From positions 1 to 32,522 of the forward strand of contig WOZA01000024.1 in the NCBI GenBank assembly GCA_011620505.1: a stretch of 32,522 nt of DNA, in the 5' to 3' direction. Source of the stretch: Anaerolineaceae bacterium (lineage in GTDB: Bacteria; Chloroflexota; Anaerolineae; Anaerolineales; Anaerolineaceae). Each line of letters starts with the position of its first letter. Position 1 is the first letter of the stretch. The position numbers and the translations under genes were made by a program. The notes below the pieces were generated by a model. That model was not told the origin of the DNA, ran no database searches, and saw nothing but the letters and a program-made list of their open reading frames with translations. This document shows positions 14,271 through 22,692 of the stretch, one piece after another.

Positions 14271-16682
14271 TTATTTGTTGGGATGGAAGAAAACCACGCT
14301 GACCCCGTCCCCGCCTTCTTTTTCCCCACCGTTTTCCCAGCGATGAACATACGCTGAATGATCTAGCAGATCGCGCACTGCCTGGCGCACCGCGCCAGTA
14401 CCTCGCCCATGAATGATCCGTCCAAAGGGCATTCCGGAAGAGAAACCCTGCTCCAGGTAGCGTTCGGTGCGGTCGAGCGCGTCATCCACGCGTTGACCGC
14501 GCAGGTCAAGCTCGAGTCCGGGCGAATTGACCCCTGGGATGGCAGTGCTACCGGTGACCACAGGAGCTGGCTGAGGTGGAGTGTCGTTTTCTTCAAGCGA
14601 TTGAACTCTGCGCTCAACTTCGTAGGACTTGGCGCGCACACGCAAAGCGCCAATTTGCAGCTCAAGATCCTCACCGTCCACGCTGCTCACCACTCCTTCA
14701 GCGCCGAGTTTGCGTACAAGAACTCTATCGCCCACTTTTAGGGGTCCACTGAGCCCTTTGGCTTTTGGCTGCCGGTGCTTTTTGCGGAGATTTTGTTCCT
14801 GCTTTTGCTCAACTACCTCGAGTTTTTCTTCGATTTCGGTTAACTGCGCCTGTTTTTCGGGCGATTGGTGCAAGCGGGTCAGCTCACGCCTGAGAGTGTT
14901 CAATTCTTCGCGTAAGGATGCGAGTTCACTTTCAAGCTGTGTTTGATGGGCGTCAAGCAGTTGGGCTTTTTCTGCTTCCAACTGCTCAAGGCGGGCATTG
15001 ATCTGGTTTCGGCTGGCTTCGGCTTCTTTGCGAGCTTTTTCGGCAGCTTCGTAGCTGGCGGCTGCCAGGTCTCGCTGACGGTGGATCTCCTCGAGCAGAT
15101 CATCCGCGTGCAGTTCGGTCGGATCAATTTCCTGGCGGGCAGCAGCAATGATAGCGGGGTCGAGACCCAATCGTTCAGCAATGGCGAGCGCATTGGAGCG
15201 CCCAGGCAGACCGATCACAAGGCGGTAAGTAGGGCGCAGCGTTTCGAGGTCAAACTCCAGGCTGGCATTGGTGACCCCTTTGGTGGAATGAGCGTAAGCC
15301 TTGAGCTCGGGGTAGTGAGTGGCAACGACGGAGGTGATGCGGCGCTGGAGCATAAAGTCCAGGACGGCGCGCGCCAGGGCGGAGCCTTCCTGGGGATCCG
15401 TGCCAGCGCCAAGTTCGTCCAGCAGAACGAGTGAACGATGGTCAGCCTGTTTAAGGATGCGCACCAGTTGGGTAATATGCCCTGAAAAGGTCGAGAGGGA
15501 TTGCTCAATCGACTGCTCATCGCCGATATCCGCGAACACATCCCGGAAGATGCTCAGGCGGGAGCCGGATTGGGCAGGGATTTGCAGCCCGGCTTGAGCC
15601 ATTAGCACCATGAGACCGACCGTCTTCAGGGTGACAGTCTTGCCGCCTGTGTTAGGGCCGGTGAGCACCACCGAAAAGGTCTGCCGGTCCAGTTCAAAGT
15701 CGATTGGGACGACTTTCTGGGGGTCCAAAAGCGGGTGGCGGGCACGACGCAGTTGGATGACGCTTCCGGGATGGGCTTCGGGAGGTTGTGCGGGGAAGGG
15801 CACCAATTCGGGCTCATTGGCTTGGAGGTCATCTGCGTAATGGGCTTTCATGAGCGCAAGGTCAATGCCAGCCATGGCTTTGGTGGTCAGGTTGAGGCTT
15901 TCAGCTTGCAATGCAATTTGCTGGCTGAGCGCACGCAAGACGCGCAGGACTTCATCGCGCTCAGCGAGTTCAAGCTCGCGGAACTTATTGTTGAGCTCAA
16001 CGACCGCAATGGGTTCAATAAAAAGGGTGGCACCAGAAGCGCTTTGGTCGTGAATGATCGCCTTGATCTGCCCCTTGTGTTCGGCGCGCAAGGGCAAAAC
16101 GTAGCGACCGGAGCGTTGGGTAATGAGATTATCCTGCAGCATGCGAGCGCTTGCAGGGTCAGTCAGGTAGCGGTTAAGGCGGTCCATCAGGCGGGCATGA
16201 ATAACCTTTATTTCAGAGCGTATGTGAGCCAGTGCGGCAGAGGCGCTGTCGAGCACTTCACCGCGTTCGCTGATCGTGCGGTTGATGAGATCGATCAGTC
16301 CCTGGCCATCCGAGAGACCTCCGGCGAGAGCCGCCAGGGAGGGAGCAGTTTCAGCGTTGTCGAGCAGCACGCGGCGGGCAGTGCGGGAAAGGATCAGGGT
16401 ATTGCGGACGGCGAGGAGGTCGCTCGCTTCGAGAGCTATGCCGTGCAGAGTCTGATCCGTGAGAGGTGCCAGGTCCACCGCGCCCTGGAAGCTGATGCTG
16501 TCATTTACTGAGATCAGGAGGCGGGCTTCACGGGTTTCCTGCTGGCGTTGCAGGGCGGTCTCGAGACTGCTGGTGGGACGAAGCGCTTCGGCCAGGGACT
16601 CAGAGGCGCTGAAAGACGCGTAGGACTTAAGCCGCGCCAGGACTTTTGGGAATTCAAGCAGGATCAGCGATTTTGGGTTCAT
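14271..16682 (-). CDS. mutS2: Endonuclease MutS2
   Basis: MutS2 is a MutS-like ATPase linked to suppression of homologous recombination and, more recently, to rescue of collided ribosomes. The 803-aa protein has the MutS core and clamp (1-310), Walker A GPNTGGKTV (342-350), DIGDEQSIEQSLSTFSGH (385-402) and Walker B LVLLDELGAGTDP (418-430). A long charged coiled coil (about 510-650) follows, and a C-terminal Smr nuclease domain (about 725-800) carries LDLRGQRVDDA and IIHGRGTGAVRQAV. The Smr LDLRG and HGRGTG motifs are intact, so nuclease function is expected. No SD sequence precedes ATG 16682; a GATAAA box lies 13-18 nt upstream, suggesting a very short leader. The identification is secure. 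Confidence 0.96.
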   Translation of the reverse strand: MNPKSLILLEFPKVLARLKSYASFSASESLAEALRPTSSLETALQRQQETREARLLISVNDSISFQGAVDLAPLTDQTLHGIALEASDLLAVRNTLILSRTARRVLLDNAETAPSLAALAGGLSDGQGLIDLINRTISERGEVLDSASAALAHIRSEIKVIHARLMDRLNRYLTDPASARMLQDNLITQRSGRYVLPLRAEHKGQIKAIIHDQSASGATLFIEPIAVVELNNKFRELELAERDEVLRVLRALSQQIALQAESLNLTTKAMAGIDLALMKAHYADDLQANEPELVPFPAQPPEAHPGSVIQLRRARHPLLDPQKVVPIDFELDRQTFSVVLTGPNTGGKTVTLKTVGLMVLMAQAGLQIPAQSGSRLSIFRDVFADIGDEQSIEQSLSTFSGHITQLVRILKQADHRSLVLLDELGAGTDPQEGSALARAVLDFMLQRRITSVVATHYPELKAYAHSTKGVTNASLEFDLETLRPTYRLVIGLPGRSNALAIAERLGLDPAIIAAARQEIDPTELHADDLLEEIHRQRDLAAASYEAAEKARKEAEASRNQINARLEQLEAEKAQLLDAHQTQLESELASLREELNTLRRELTRLHQSPEKQAQLTEIEEKLEVVEQKQEQNLRKKHRQPKAKGLSGPLKVGDRVLVRKLGAEGVVSSVDGEDLELQIGALRVRAKSYEVERRVQSLEENDTPPQPAPVVTGSTAIPGVNSPGLELDLRGQRVDDALDRTERYLEQGFSSGMPFGRIIHGRGTGAVRQAVRDLLDHSAYVHRWENGGEKEGGDGVSVVFFHPNK

Positions 16683-16747
16683 GCTATAAAAAAGTTTATC
16701 ATGGATGGGTCTGATCAGAAGGTTGAACCCCGATGATTCAAACAGTT

Positions 16748-16784
16748 TGAGGACGCCAAATCTTGTGATGTTTGGGCGTCCTCA
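16748..16784. repeat. Intergenic hairpin between mutS2 and nagA, no U-tract
   Basis: TGAGGACGCC-AAA (16748-16760) pairs with TTTGGGCGTCCTCA (16771-16784), 13 bp with one bulged base. Neither strand has a U-tract after the stem. It lies downstream of nagA on the minus strand and could serve as a 3' end stabiliser or a weak terminator. Confidence 0.6.
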
Positions 16785-16814
16785 TATGAACAAAACACAA
16801 ATTAAAAGATAATG

Positions 16815-17939
16815 CTAGAAGAGCAGCTTACCGCCCAGTACGCAGTGGCGGACCTCAAGCGTCTCAGCATCCAGCAGGGTAAGGTCAGCCCGTTTCCCTA
16901 TGGCGATGGAGCCGATTTCATCCTGCATACCCAACACCCGGGCTGGGTTTGCGGTGGTGGCGCGCAGCGCAGACTCGAGTGGAATGCCAAAGTTGATCAC
17001 CGCACGGCGGAAACATTCCGAAAGCGGAGTGGCACTGCCGGCAATGGTGCCGCTGGCGAGGGTGGCGAGGCCATCCTTCATGGTCACTTTTTGACCGCCC
17101 AACTCATATTCTCCATTTGGCATACCGCATGCCATCATGGCATCGCTAATCAGGCAGATACGATCTTCGCCAAAGATGCTGAATGCAACCCGGATGGCGG
17201 CAGGATGAACATGATGCCCGTCACTGATCAACTCCACGCTGCTGGCATAGTCAGCGGCTGCGCCAATGAGACCAGGAGCACGATGGTTGAAGGGGTTCAT
17301 GGCGTTATAGAGATGGGTGACGTGACTGGCGCCGCGGAAAAAGGCTTCTTTTGCCAGGTCATAATCGGCACTGGTGTGATGGAGGCTGACCACACAGATT
17401 TCGCTGGTGCGCGCGATGAAGTCCAGCGCGCCAGGCTTCTCTGGGGCGACGTCGTTGAGCCGGATGCGACCGCTGCAGGCATCATTGAGCTCAAGGAAGA
17501 AATCATAATCCGGGTCAATCAGGTTATTGGGGTCCATGGCGCCTTTTTTCTCAACGGAGGCAAATGGACCTTCGAGATTGATGCCGCGCATAACAGCTCC
17601 ATCTTCAATGGGGTTGTCCATAAACTCGCTCGCGACCCTGACCATGTTCAGTAGAACGGGTTTTTTCATCGCCATGGTGGTACCAAGGTAGCTGGTGACG
17701 CCAACAGATGCCAGGTAGCGGGCGATGTTCTCATGCGCTTCGCGGGTGCTGTCGCAGAAATCAGTGCCATATGCGCCGTGGATGTGAATATCAATAAATC
17801 CGGGAGCAACGATGCAGCCAGTGGCGTCCAGCACTTCCGACTGGCTATGAGGTTCGCTGATGCGGTCGAACTCAGTATAGACGTCCCCTTCACGCAGGGC
17901 GAAATCTTCGCAAAAAACAAGACCATCTTTAATTAGCAT
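16815..17939 (-). CDS. nagA: N-acetylglucosamine-6-phosphate deacetylase (copy 1)
   Basis: NagA hydrolyses GlcNAc-6-P to GlcN-6-P and acetate in amino-sugar catabolism and cell-wall recycling. This 374-aa amidohydrolase has the metal and substrate residues expected: HIH (52-54), EGPF (E123), HHTSAD (H187/188), THLYNAM (H209), ISDGHHVH and ISDAMMACG (catalytic Asp 266). Length is typical. It is divergent from the HAD phosphatase gene and shares a compact intergenic region with overlapping -10 boxes. A second, longer NagA is encoded seven kb away in the PTS gene run, so the two may act on different N-acylated hexosamine phosphates. The assignment to NagA rather than AgaA cannot be settled by eye. 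Confidence 0.93.
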   Translation of the reverse strand: MLIKDGLVFCEDFALREGDVYTEFDRISEPHSQSEVLDATGCIVAPGFIDIHIHGAYGTDFCDSTREAHENIARYLASVGVTSYLGTTMAMKKPVLLNMVRVASEFMDNPIEDGAVMRGINLEGPFASVEKKGAMDPNNLIDPDYDFFLELNDACSGRIRLNDVAPEKPGALDFIARTSEICVVSLHHTSADYDLAKEAFFRGASHVTHLYNAMNPFNHRAPGLIGAAADYASSVELISDGHHVHPAAIRVAFSIFGEDRICLISDAMMACGMPNGEYELGGQKVTMKDGLATLASGTIAGSATPLSECFRRAVINFGIPLESALRATTANPARVLGMQDEIGSIAIGKRADLTLLDAETLEVRHCVLGGKLLF

Positions 17940-17987
17940 CTTTCACCATTCTCCATCGATAGAATCTGCTGCCATGCAAAGCTTCGA

Positions 17988-17994
17988 TATAATA
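17988..17994. promoter_or_regulatory. Overlapping bidirectional -10 elements
   Basis: TATAATA at 17988-17994 reads TATAAT on the plus strand (17988-17993) and TATTAT on the minus strand (17994-17989). The predicted starts give leaders of about 33 nt to the HAD gene and 42 nt to nagA. The -35 regions are weak on both strands. Confidence 0.5.
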
Positions 17995-18032
17995 GCATGA
18001 CGGAAAAATCATAACATAATTAAGGATAGACC

Positions 18033-18815
18033 ATGATAAAAGCGGTATTCTGTGATGTGGACAATACCTTAACCAGCCCCATAACGCGCACCATCCCAAT
18101 CAGTGCTCTTGAAGCCATTCAGAAGGCGCGCAAAAATGGGGTTAAGGTGTTCGTCGCAACCGGCCGGCAAACCCGCGCCTATGAAGAAGGCAAGATATTG
18201 CAGGGCATCGCGTTGGATGGCTATGTGGCGGTCAATGGGCAGCTTTGTTACTTGCCGGATGGGACCATTATTCATAAGGCTGTACTTGATCCGCGGGATG
18301 TGGCCGTTATCTTGCGGCTGGCTCAGGAACTGAACTTTGCCTGCTGCCTGATTGAAGGAGATAAGATCTATCTGACGGGGATTGATGAAAACGTCCGTTC
18401 TTTCCATGAAATGATCCACATTCCATATCCGATGGTCACCTCGGCAGACGGGGCGGAAAGTCGCGATGTGCTTTCCATTGCGCCTTACATCAACTATGCG
18501 ACCCAAGCATTGATCACTCCCCACTTGAAGAGCAGTGAAATTGTGCGTTTTAACCCCTTTAACTGTGACGTGATCCCGCGCAAAGGGGGAAAGGACGTGG
18601 GCATGCAGGCTATGCTGGATTACTTTGAAGTGCCGATCGAGCAGACAATGGCTATTGGGGATGGGCAGAACGATATCAACATGTTGAAGGCGGCTGGGGT
18701 CGGGGTGGCGATTGGGAAGTGCAGCCCGGAAGTGATGGCTGCGGCGGATTATCACGCGCCTGAAGCTGATGAAGATGGCATCTGGCATACGTTCAAAAAG
18801 TTTGGGATCATCTAA
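18033..18815 (+). CDS. Cof-type HAD hydrolase (sugar-phosphate phosphatase)
   Basis: A 260-aa HAD-superfamily phosphatase of the Cof/YbiV type (C2 cap), probably dephosphorylating a sugar phosphate in the cytosol. Motif I is CDVDNTLT (Asp 8 and Asp 10), motif II VFVATGR, and motifs III and IV are the Lys of RKGGKDVG and GDGQNDINM. AAGGA lies six nt before the ATG. cutC follows after 12 nt and is likely co-transcribed. Its position next to nagA and the amino-sugar run suggests an amino-sugar phosphate or related intermediate as substrate, but this family is promiscuous and the substrate cannot be read from sequence. Confidence 0.9.
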   Translation: MIKAVFCDVDNTLTSPITRTIPISALEAIQKARKNGVKVFVATGRQTRAYEEGKILQGIALDGYVAVNGQLCYLPDGTIIHKAVLDPRDVAVILRLAQELNFACCLIEGDKIYLTGIDENVRSFHEMIHIPYPMVTSADGAESRDVLSIAPYINYATQALITPHLKSSEIVRFNPFNCDVIPRKGGKDVGMQAMLDYFEVPIEQTMAIGDGQNDINMLKAAGVGVAIGKCSPEVMAAADYHAPEADEDGIWHTFKKFGII

Positions 18816-18827
18816 TTGGAGATCGGA

Positions 18828-19580
18828 ATGGAAAAAGTGGTCATTGAAGTTTGCTGCGGTTCGGTGGATGATGTGGTGCGGGCAGCAGAAGCTGGAGCGG
18901 ACCGGGTGGAATTGAACTCGGCGCTGTTTGTTGGCGGACTGACTCCTTCGATTGGAGCGGTACTGGAAGCCAAACTCAGGGTGGACATCCCCGTCATCAG
19001 CATGATACGTCCGCGCGCAGGAGGGTTCTGTTACACCGACCTGGAGTTCGAGACCATGCTGCGGGATACGCGCGAACTGGCGAAGGCAGGCACGGATGGT
19101 TTTGCGGTTGGTTTTCTAACTACTGAAGGATGGTTGGATGAAGAACGCTGCAAGATTTGGGTAGATGCAGCGGGAGAGAGGGAATTGGTGTTCCACCGCG
19201 CCTTTGATATTATGAAAAATGAACCGGAAGAAGTGCTGCCGCGGCTGGCTGAGCTCGGTTTTAAACGGGTTCTGACCAGTGGGAGGGAACCTTCTGCACC
19301 GGCAGGAGCAGAAATGATCAAACGTTGTGTGCAAGTGGGGGCGGTGGAAGTCCTGGCGGGGGGCGGCGTTCGGGCGGAAAATGTGCAGGAGTTAATTCAA
19401 AACACTGGCTGCCGGCAAGTACACTTCACCTGCCACACGAGGCAAAGCGATCCATCCGTGCGGGGAGCCAAATTATCCTTTGGGTTGCCAAATATGCCAG
19501 AAGATGATAAGTTCGATCTAATGGATATTAAAAGGTTAACCGGCTTGATCAGGTTGATCCGCACTTTACCCACATCCTAA
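18828..19580 (+). CDS. cutC: CutC-family protein
   Basis: A 250-aa TIM-barrel protein of the CutC family. VIEVCCGSVDDVVRAAEAGADRVELNS, split over 4-31, is the family signature. SMIRPRAGGFCY, the VFHRAFD strand and LTSGREPSAPAG are further conserved blocks. I choose ATG 18828 after GGAG rather than the TTG abutting the previous stop. The family was named for copper tolerance, but that role is disputed. Here it sits between a HAD phosphatase and an amino-sugar gene run, with no copper genes, so a sugar-related enzyme function is my inference. Family secure, function open. Confidence 0.93.
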   Translation: MEKVVIEVCCGSVDDVVRAAEAGADRVELNSALFVGGLTPSIGAVLEAKLRVDIPVISMIRPRAGGFCYTDLEFETMLRDTRELAKAGTDGFAVGFLTTEGWLDEERCKIWVDAAGERELVFHRAFDIMKNEPEEVLPRLAELGFKRVLTSGREPSAPAGAEMIKRCVQVGAVEVLAGGGVRAENVQELIQNTGCRQVHFTCHTRQSDPSVRGAKLSFGLPNMPEDDKFDLMDIKRLTGLIRLIRTLPTS

Positions 19581-19633
19581 GGGTCGACAGAGCACGGGGG
19601 CAGTGACTTTTTTACCAAAATAGACCACTTGTA

Positions 19634-19674
19634 TTGACACTGGTGATTTTTGTATTATTATAGAATTGCCAGTG
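19634..19674 (+). promoter_or_regulatory. Promoter with an inverted-repeat operator for the amino-sugar gene run
   Basis: A perfect TTGACA (19634-19639) is followed by an AT-rich -10 region (ATTATA or TTATAG, about 19657-19663). CACTGGTGATT (19638-19648) and AATTGCCAGTG (19664-19674) form an 11-bp inverted repeat, 9 of 11 matched. The left arm overlaps the -35 and the right arm lies just after the -10. That layout fits a repressor operator. No regulator gene is in the window. Confidence 0.55.
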
Positions 19675-19759
19675 AGACAGAGTCTTTATCAACTTGCTGG
19701 AACCATTATTGCAATCAGTCCGAACTGTTTTAACAATAAAATACTACAGAGGTGTACGG

Positions 19760-20464
19760 ATGGACAATGAAGTGTTCGAGATGGCATATAAGCTCATCGG
19801 CAAACTCCAGGAAACTCAGGGAGAAAACATTCTCGCGGCTGCGCGCTGCATAGCAGACACGTTCGAACATGGCGGCATTATACAAGCTTTTGGATCCGGG
19901 CATTCTTATGCCGGGGCAATTGAGCTTTGTGGGCGGGCTGGTGGCTACGTACCCTCGAAAGTGATCAAAGATCCAGCTGGTGGTATGTATGAATCCATCC
20001 AGGGTGTGGGTGAAATCCTGATGAAGAAAGTTGAGATCTTGAAGGAGGATGTGGTTTTCATCATTTCCAACTCAGGTCGCAATCCTTTACCAATTGAGAT
20101 TGCCTTACAGGCAAAACAAAGGGGCGCAAAAGTAGTTGCTCTGACTTCCGTCAGCGCAAGTTCCAAACTTAGTTCAAAGCATCAGTCCGGCAAACGCTTG
20201 TTTGAGGTGGCAGATGTAGTCATTGACAATCAGGTTCCTGATGGCGATGCCAGCATCCAGCTTGAAGGGCTCGATACCGCTATTTGTGGTATGTCTTCGA
20301 TTGTCACCTCGGTTGCGCTGCAGGCTGTCGTGCTTGAATCGGCGAAGATGCTCCTCGCAAGGGGTATCACGCCGCCATTCTTTAAGTCACAGAATATCGA
20401 TGGAGGTGAAGAATATAACGACGCATTGCTCAAGAAGTACTTTAATCGGATCAATCATATGTAG
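19760..20464 (+). CDS. SIS-domain protein, UPF0309 type (copy 1)
   Basis: A 234-aa single-SIS-domain protein that should bind a phosphosugar in the cytosol. Phosphosugar-binding motifs are FGSGHSYAGAIEL (about 41-53) and IISNSGRNPLPIEIAL, then RGAKVVALTS and KHQSGKRLFEVADVVIDN. These match the UPF0309 family. From memory, a Streptomyces member has been described as a GlcNAc-6-P dehydratase (NagS); I cannot confirm this here. I start at ATG 19760 after AGAGGTG, not at the upstream ATG. It leads the run that continues into the PTS genes. A second UPF0309 copy lies seven kb downstream. This is not GlmS or AgaS, which carry two SIS domains. Confidence 0.85.
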   Translation: MDNEVFEMAYKLIGKLQETQGENILAAARCIADTFEHGGIIQAFGSGHSYAGAIELCGRAGGYVPSKVIKDPAGGMYESIQGVGEILMKKVEILKEDVVFIISNSGRNPLPIEIALQAKQRGAKVVALTSVSASSKLSSKHQSGKRLFEVADVVIDNQVPDGDASIQLEGLDTAICGMSSIVTSVALQAVVLESAKMLLARGITPPFFKSQNIDGGEEYNDALLKKYFNRINHM

Positions 20465-20471
20465 TTAATCA

Positions 20472-20485
20472 GGAGGGAAACCTCC
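20472..20485 (+). repeat. Small GNRA-loop hairpin before EIIC
   Basis: GGAGG-GAAA-CCTCC forms a 5-bp stem with a GAAA tetraloop between the SIS gene and EIIC. It hides an AGGAGG sequence. The working SD sequence for EIIC is AAAGGAG (20496-20502), ten nt before the ATG, a rather long spacing. Confidence 0.5.
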
Positions 20486-20512
20486 AAAACTAATGAAAGG
20501 AGTTTGACCTAA

Positions 20513-21253
20513 ATGAGTACGTTTCTTCTCGCTTTATTCTTAGCAATCTTTACCGGCTTAATGATTGTGTTTGCGTCATTGGCCATGGGCGGCATCTACA
20601 ATCCGCTCATTTTCGGCGTCGTCACCGGTCTTTTGGTCGGCGATGTTCGGCTGGGTCTTGAGGTTGGTGCAATGTGCGCCCTCTATGACATTGGCTTCTA
20701 TACCTACGGAGGCGCGACAACGCCTGACTATAACGTAGGGGCAATGTTTGGCGTGGTCGTCGCGAAACAGAGTGGTGACGTCAACCAGGGTATCATTATC
20801 GGTACCGTTGTTGCCCTGCTCATGTCGTGGTTCGACATTCTTGGCCGCGGTGTTACAACCGTCTTCCAGCACGGTGGCGACAGAGCCTTGGCCAACAGAG
20901 ACATCAAAGCCTTCGAACGCTGGCATCTGCTCGGCACCCAGGGTTGGTTCTGGAGCCGTTTCATCCCCGTGTTTATCGGCATGATGCTGATTGACAATTA
21001 TCAGGTGATTTCCAACTTTATCAACAATTACGCCTGGATCAAGGATGGTCTGGCTGTAATTGGGAAGGCTCTCCCAGCGGTCGGCTTTGCACTGCTGCTT
21101 TCATATATGGATATCAAGAACTTCTGGCCATTTATGTTAATCGGCTATGCACTCTATGCTTTTATGGGCGTTCCTACGCTCGGTCTGGCCATTATCGGTA
21201 TTGCCCTCGGCTATCTCTTCACCAACTTTATGAAAAAAGAGGAGGCAAGGTAA
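20513..21253 (+). CDS. PTS system mannose/sorbose-family EIIC
   Basis: This is the membrane sugar-translocating subunit C of a mannose-family phosphotransferase system (246 aa). It is hydrophobic with several membrane spans. FASLAMGGIYNPLIFGVVTG and GDVRLGLEVGAMCALYDIG resemble the N-terminal region of ManY/AgaW-type proteins, and GGATTPDYNVGAMFGVV matches the substrate-channel loop. The EIID gene begins one nt after the stop, so translational coupling is likely. Mannose-family transporters import hexoses or N-acetylhexosamines and phosphorylate them. Given the neighbours, an amino sugar is most likely, but specificity cannot be read directly. Such systems are common in Firmicutes and Enterobacteria and rare in Chloroflexota, so horizontal origin is possible. 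Confidence 0.88.
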   Translation: MSTFLLALFLAIFTGLMIVFASLAMGGIYNPLIFGVVTGLLVGDVRLGLEVGAMCALYDIGFYTYGGATTPDYNVGAMFGVVVAKQSGDVNQGIIIGTVVALLMSWFDILGRGVTTVFQHGGDRALANRDIKAFERWHLLGTQGWFWSRFIPVFIGMMLIDNYQVISNFINNYAWIKDGLAVIGKALPAVGFALLLSYMDIKNFWPFMLIGYALYAFMGVPTLGLAIIGIALGYLFTNFMKKEEAR

Positions 21254-21254
21254 G

Positions 21255-22082
21255 ATGGCACGCACAAATGCTAAACTCTCTGAACAGGCTTTAAAGAAAG
21301 CCGCCAACCGTCACAACTGGGCTCTGCAGTGGTGCTGGAACTACGAACGTATGCAGGCTTCCGGCTTTGCATATGCCATGGTTCCGATCATGAAAGAGCT
21401 CTATGACACCAACGATGAGGTTTGCGAAAACCTCGAACGTCACATGCAGTTCTACAACTGCCATCCGGGCGGTTCAGCCGTGATTATGGGCGCAGCGGTT
21501 GCCCTTGAAGAAGGCTACGAAACTGACATGTCCAACAGCATCAAGGTTGCCTTGATGGGACCTCTGGCGAGCATTGGCGACACAATCCAGGCTGTGCTGG
21601 TGAAACCGATTGCCTACATCATCGCTGCTGGAATGGCAGCCGAAGGCAGCTTCCTCTCCCTGCCCGTGATCATCCTTCCACTTCTGGCTCTCTTCCTGGC
21701 GAGATGGCCGCTCTTCAAATGGGGTTACAAACGCTCTGTTGCCATCCTCGAAGATATCGAGGGCAACACTGACTTCAACACCATGCGCAAGGCTGCTCAA
21801 ATCCTCGGGTTGACGGTTGTTGGTGGATTTGTGCCAAGCATGATTGGCCTGACACTGAAGTACACTTACTCCCAAACTTTAACCGATCCAGCGACCGGAC
21901 AGGATGTGGTAAAGACCGTCGCTCTGCAAGATACGCTTGACGGCATCCTGCCGAAACTGCTGCCAATCGCGCTGGTTGCATTCTGCTACTGGCTGATCAA
22001 GAGAAAGGTCAATCCCGTTCGGGTTATCGCAATCGTTGCGGTGATTGCTTTTGTCCTGGGCGCGCTCGGCGTTTTGGGCTAA
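21255..22082 (+). CDS. PTS system mannose-family EIID
   Basis: Subunit D of the same transporter, 275 aa. The N-terminal soluble part has the family landmarks WNYERMQASGFAYAMVPIMK, FYNCHPGGSAVIMGAAVALEE (family FYNTHP...ALEE) and GPLASIGD (family GPLAGIGD), and the C-terminus is membrane-spanning (about 245-275). GGAGGCAAGG at the end of EIIC supplies the SD sequence. EIIC and EIID together form the membrane channel. A 14-bp hairpin follows in the gap before EIIB. The family is unmistakable. Confidence 0.92.
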   Translation: MARTNAKLSEQALKKAANRHNWALQWCWNYERMQASGFAYAMVPIMKELYDTNDEVCENLERHMQFYNCHPGGSAVIMGAAVALEEGYETDMSNSIKVALMGPLASIGDTIQAVLVKPIAYIIAAGMAAEGSFLSLPVIILPLLALFLARWPLFKWGYKRSVAILEDIEGNTDFNTMRKAAQILGLTVVGGFVPSMIGLTLKYTYSQTLTDPATGQDVVKTVALQDTLDGILPKLLPIALVAFCYWLIKRKVNPVRVIAIVAVIAFVLGALGVLG

Positions 22083-22097
22083 AATTTAGTACAATTG

Positions 22098-22131
22098 TTG
22101 GTGGCGGAGAAAATCCCTTCTCCGCCACCAA
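22098..22131 (+). repeat. Perfect 14-bp hairpin between EIID and EIIB, no U-tract
   Basis: TTGGTGGCGGAGAA (22098-22111) pairs perfectly with TTCTCCGCCACCAA (22118-22131) around a six-nt loop. No T run follows, and EIIB starts 33 nt later with its own leader. It looks like an RNA processing or stability element, or an attenuator, inside the gene run. A TACAAT box at 22090-22095 might also serve as an internal promoter. Confidence 0.75.
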
Positions 22132-22164
22132 ACTATACGAGGGATTTTTTGGAGAGAGCAAAAT

Positions 22165-22650
22165 ATGATTAAGCATCTTCGCATTGATAACCGTTTGATC
22201 CACGGACAGGTCGCCGTTACATGGATGCGCCGTATTAACGCGGATGCGATTGCAGTTGTTAACGATGACGTTGCCAAAGATCGCATTCAAAAGATGGCGC
22301 TGCCCCTTGCCGCAAGAGACGCGAAAGTCTTGGTGCTGTCGCATCAAGAGCTGCAAGACTACGTCAAAGAGCACCCGGATGAATCGCTTTTTGTAATCGC
22401 CAAATCCCCGATGGATGCCCTGCGCATCCTGGAGAGTGGGCTTGAAGTTGGCGAAGTCAATGTGGGGAATGCCGCCCCGATCGCCGGAACCAAGTATGTC
22501 ATGGTGGATAAATCAATCGCTGCCACCAAAGAAGACGCGGAAGTGTATCGTAAGATCGCGGAACTACGGGGCGGCAAACTGATGACCCAGACGGTCTCCA
22601 CTTATCAACCTCAGGACTTTCTCCAACTGCTGCGCAAAGCCGGCCTTTAG
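22165..22650 (+). CDS. PTS system mannose-family EIIB
   Basis: The cytosolic phosphocarrier subunit B, 161 aa, a full-length family member. RIDNRLIHGQVAVTW (6-20) contains His 13, the residue phosphorylated from EIIA in this family; the usual sequence is RIDDRLIHGQV. The rest (VNDDVAKD, and a C-terminal half with NVGNAAPIAGTKY) fits ManX/AgaV-type EIIB. The phosphorylatable His is intact, so EIIB should be active, yet no EIIA, HPr or EI gene is within the window. Phosphate must come from components elsewhere or an alternative donor. Hairpins lie on both sides of the gene. Confidence 0.93.
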   Translation: MIKHLRIDNRLIHGQVAVTWMRRINADAIAVVNDDVAKDRIQKMALPLAARDAKVLVLSHQELQDYVKEHPDESLFVIAKSPMDALRILESGLEVGEVNVGNAAPIAGTKYVMVDKSIAATKEDAEVYRKIAELRGGKLMTQTVSTYQPQDFLQLLRKAGL

Positions 22651-22692
22651 GCTCCCGCGGCAGCATTCGAACGAATGCCCGTTTAAATACGA

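Noticed and set aside
15735..16511. 258-codon plus-strand frame
   Set aside because: It is antisense to mutS2, which has complete motifs.
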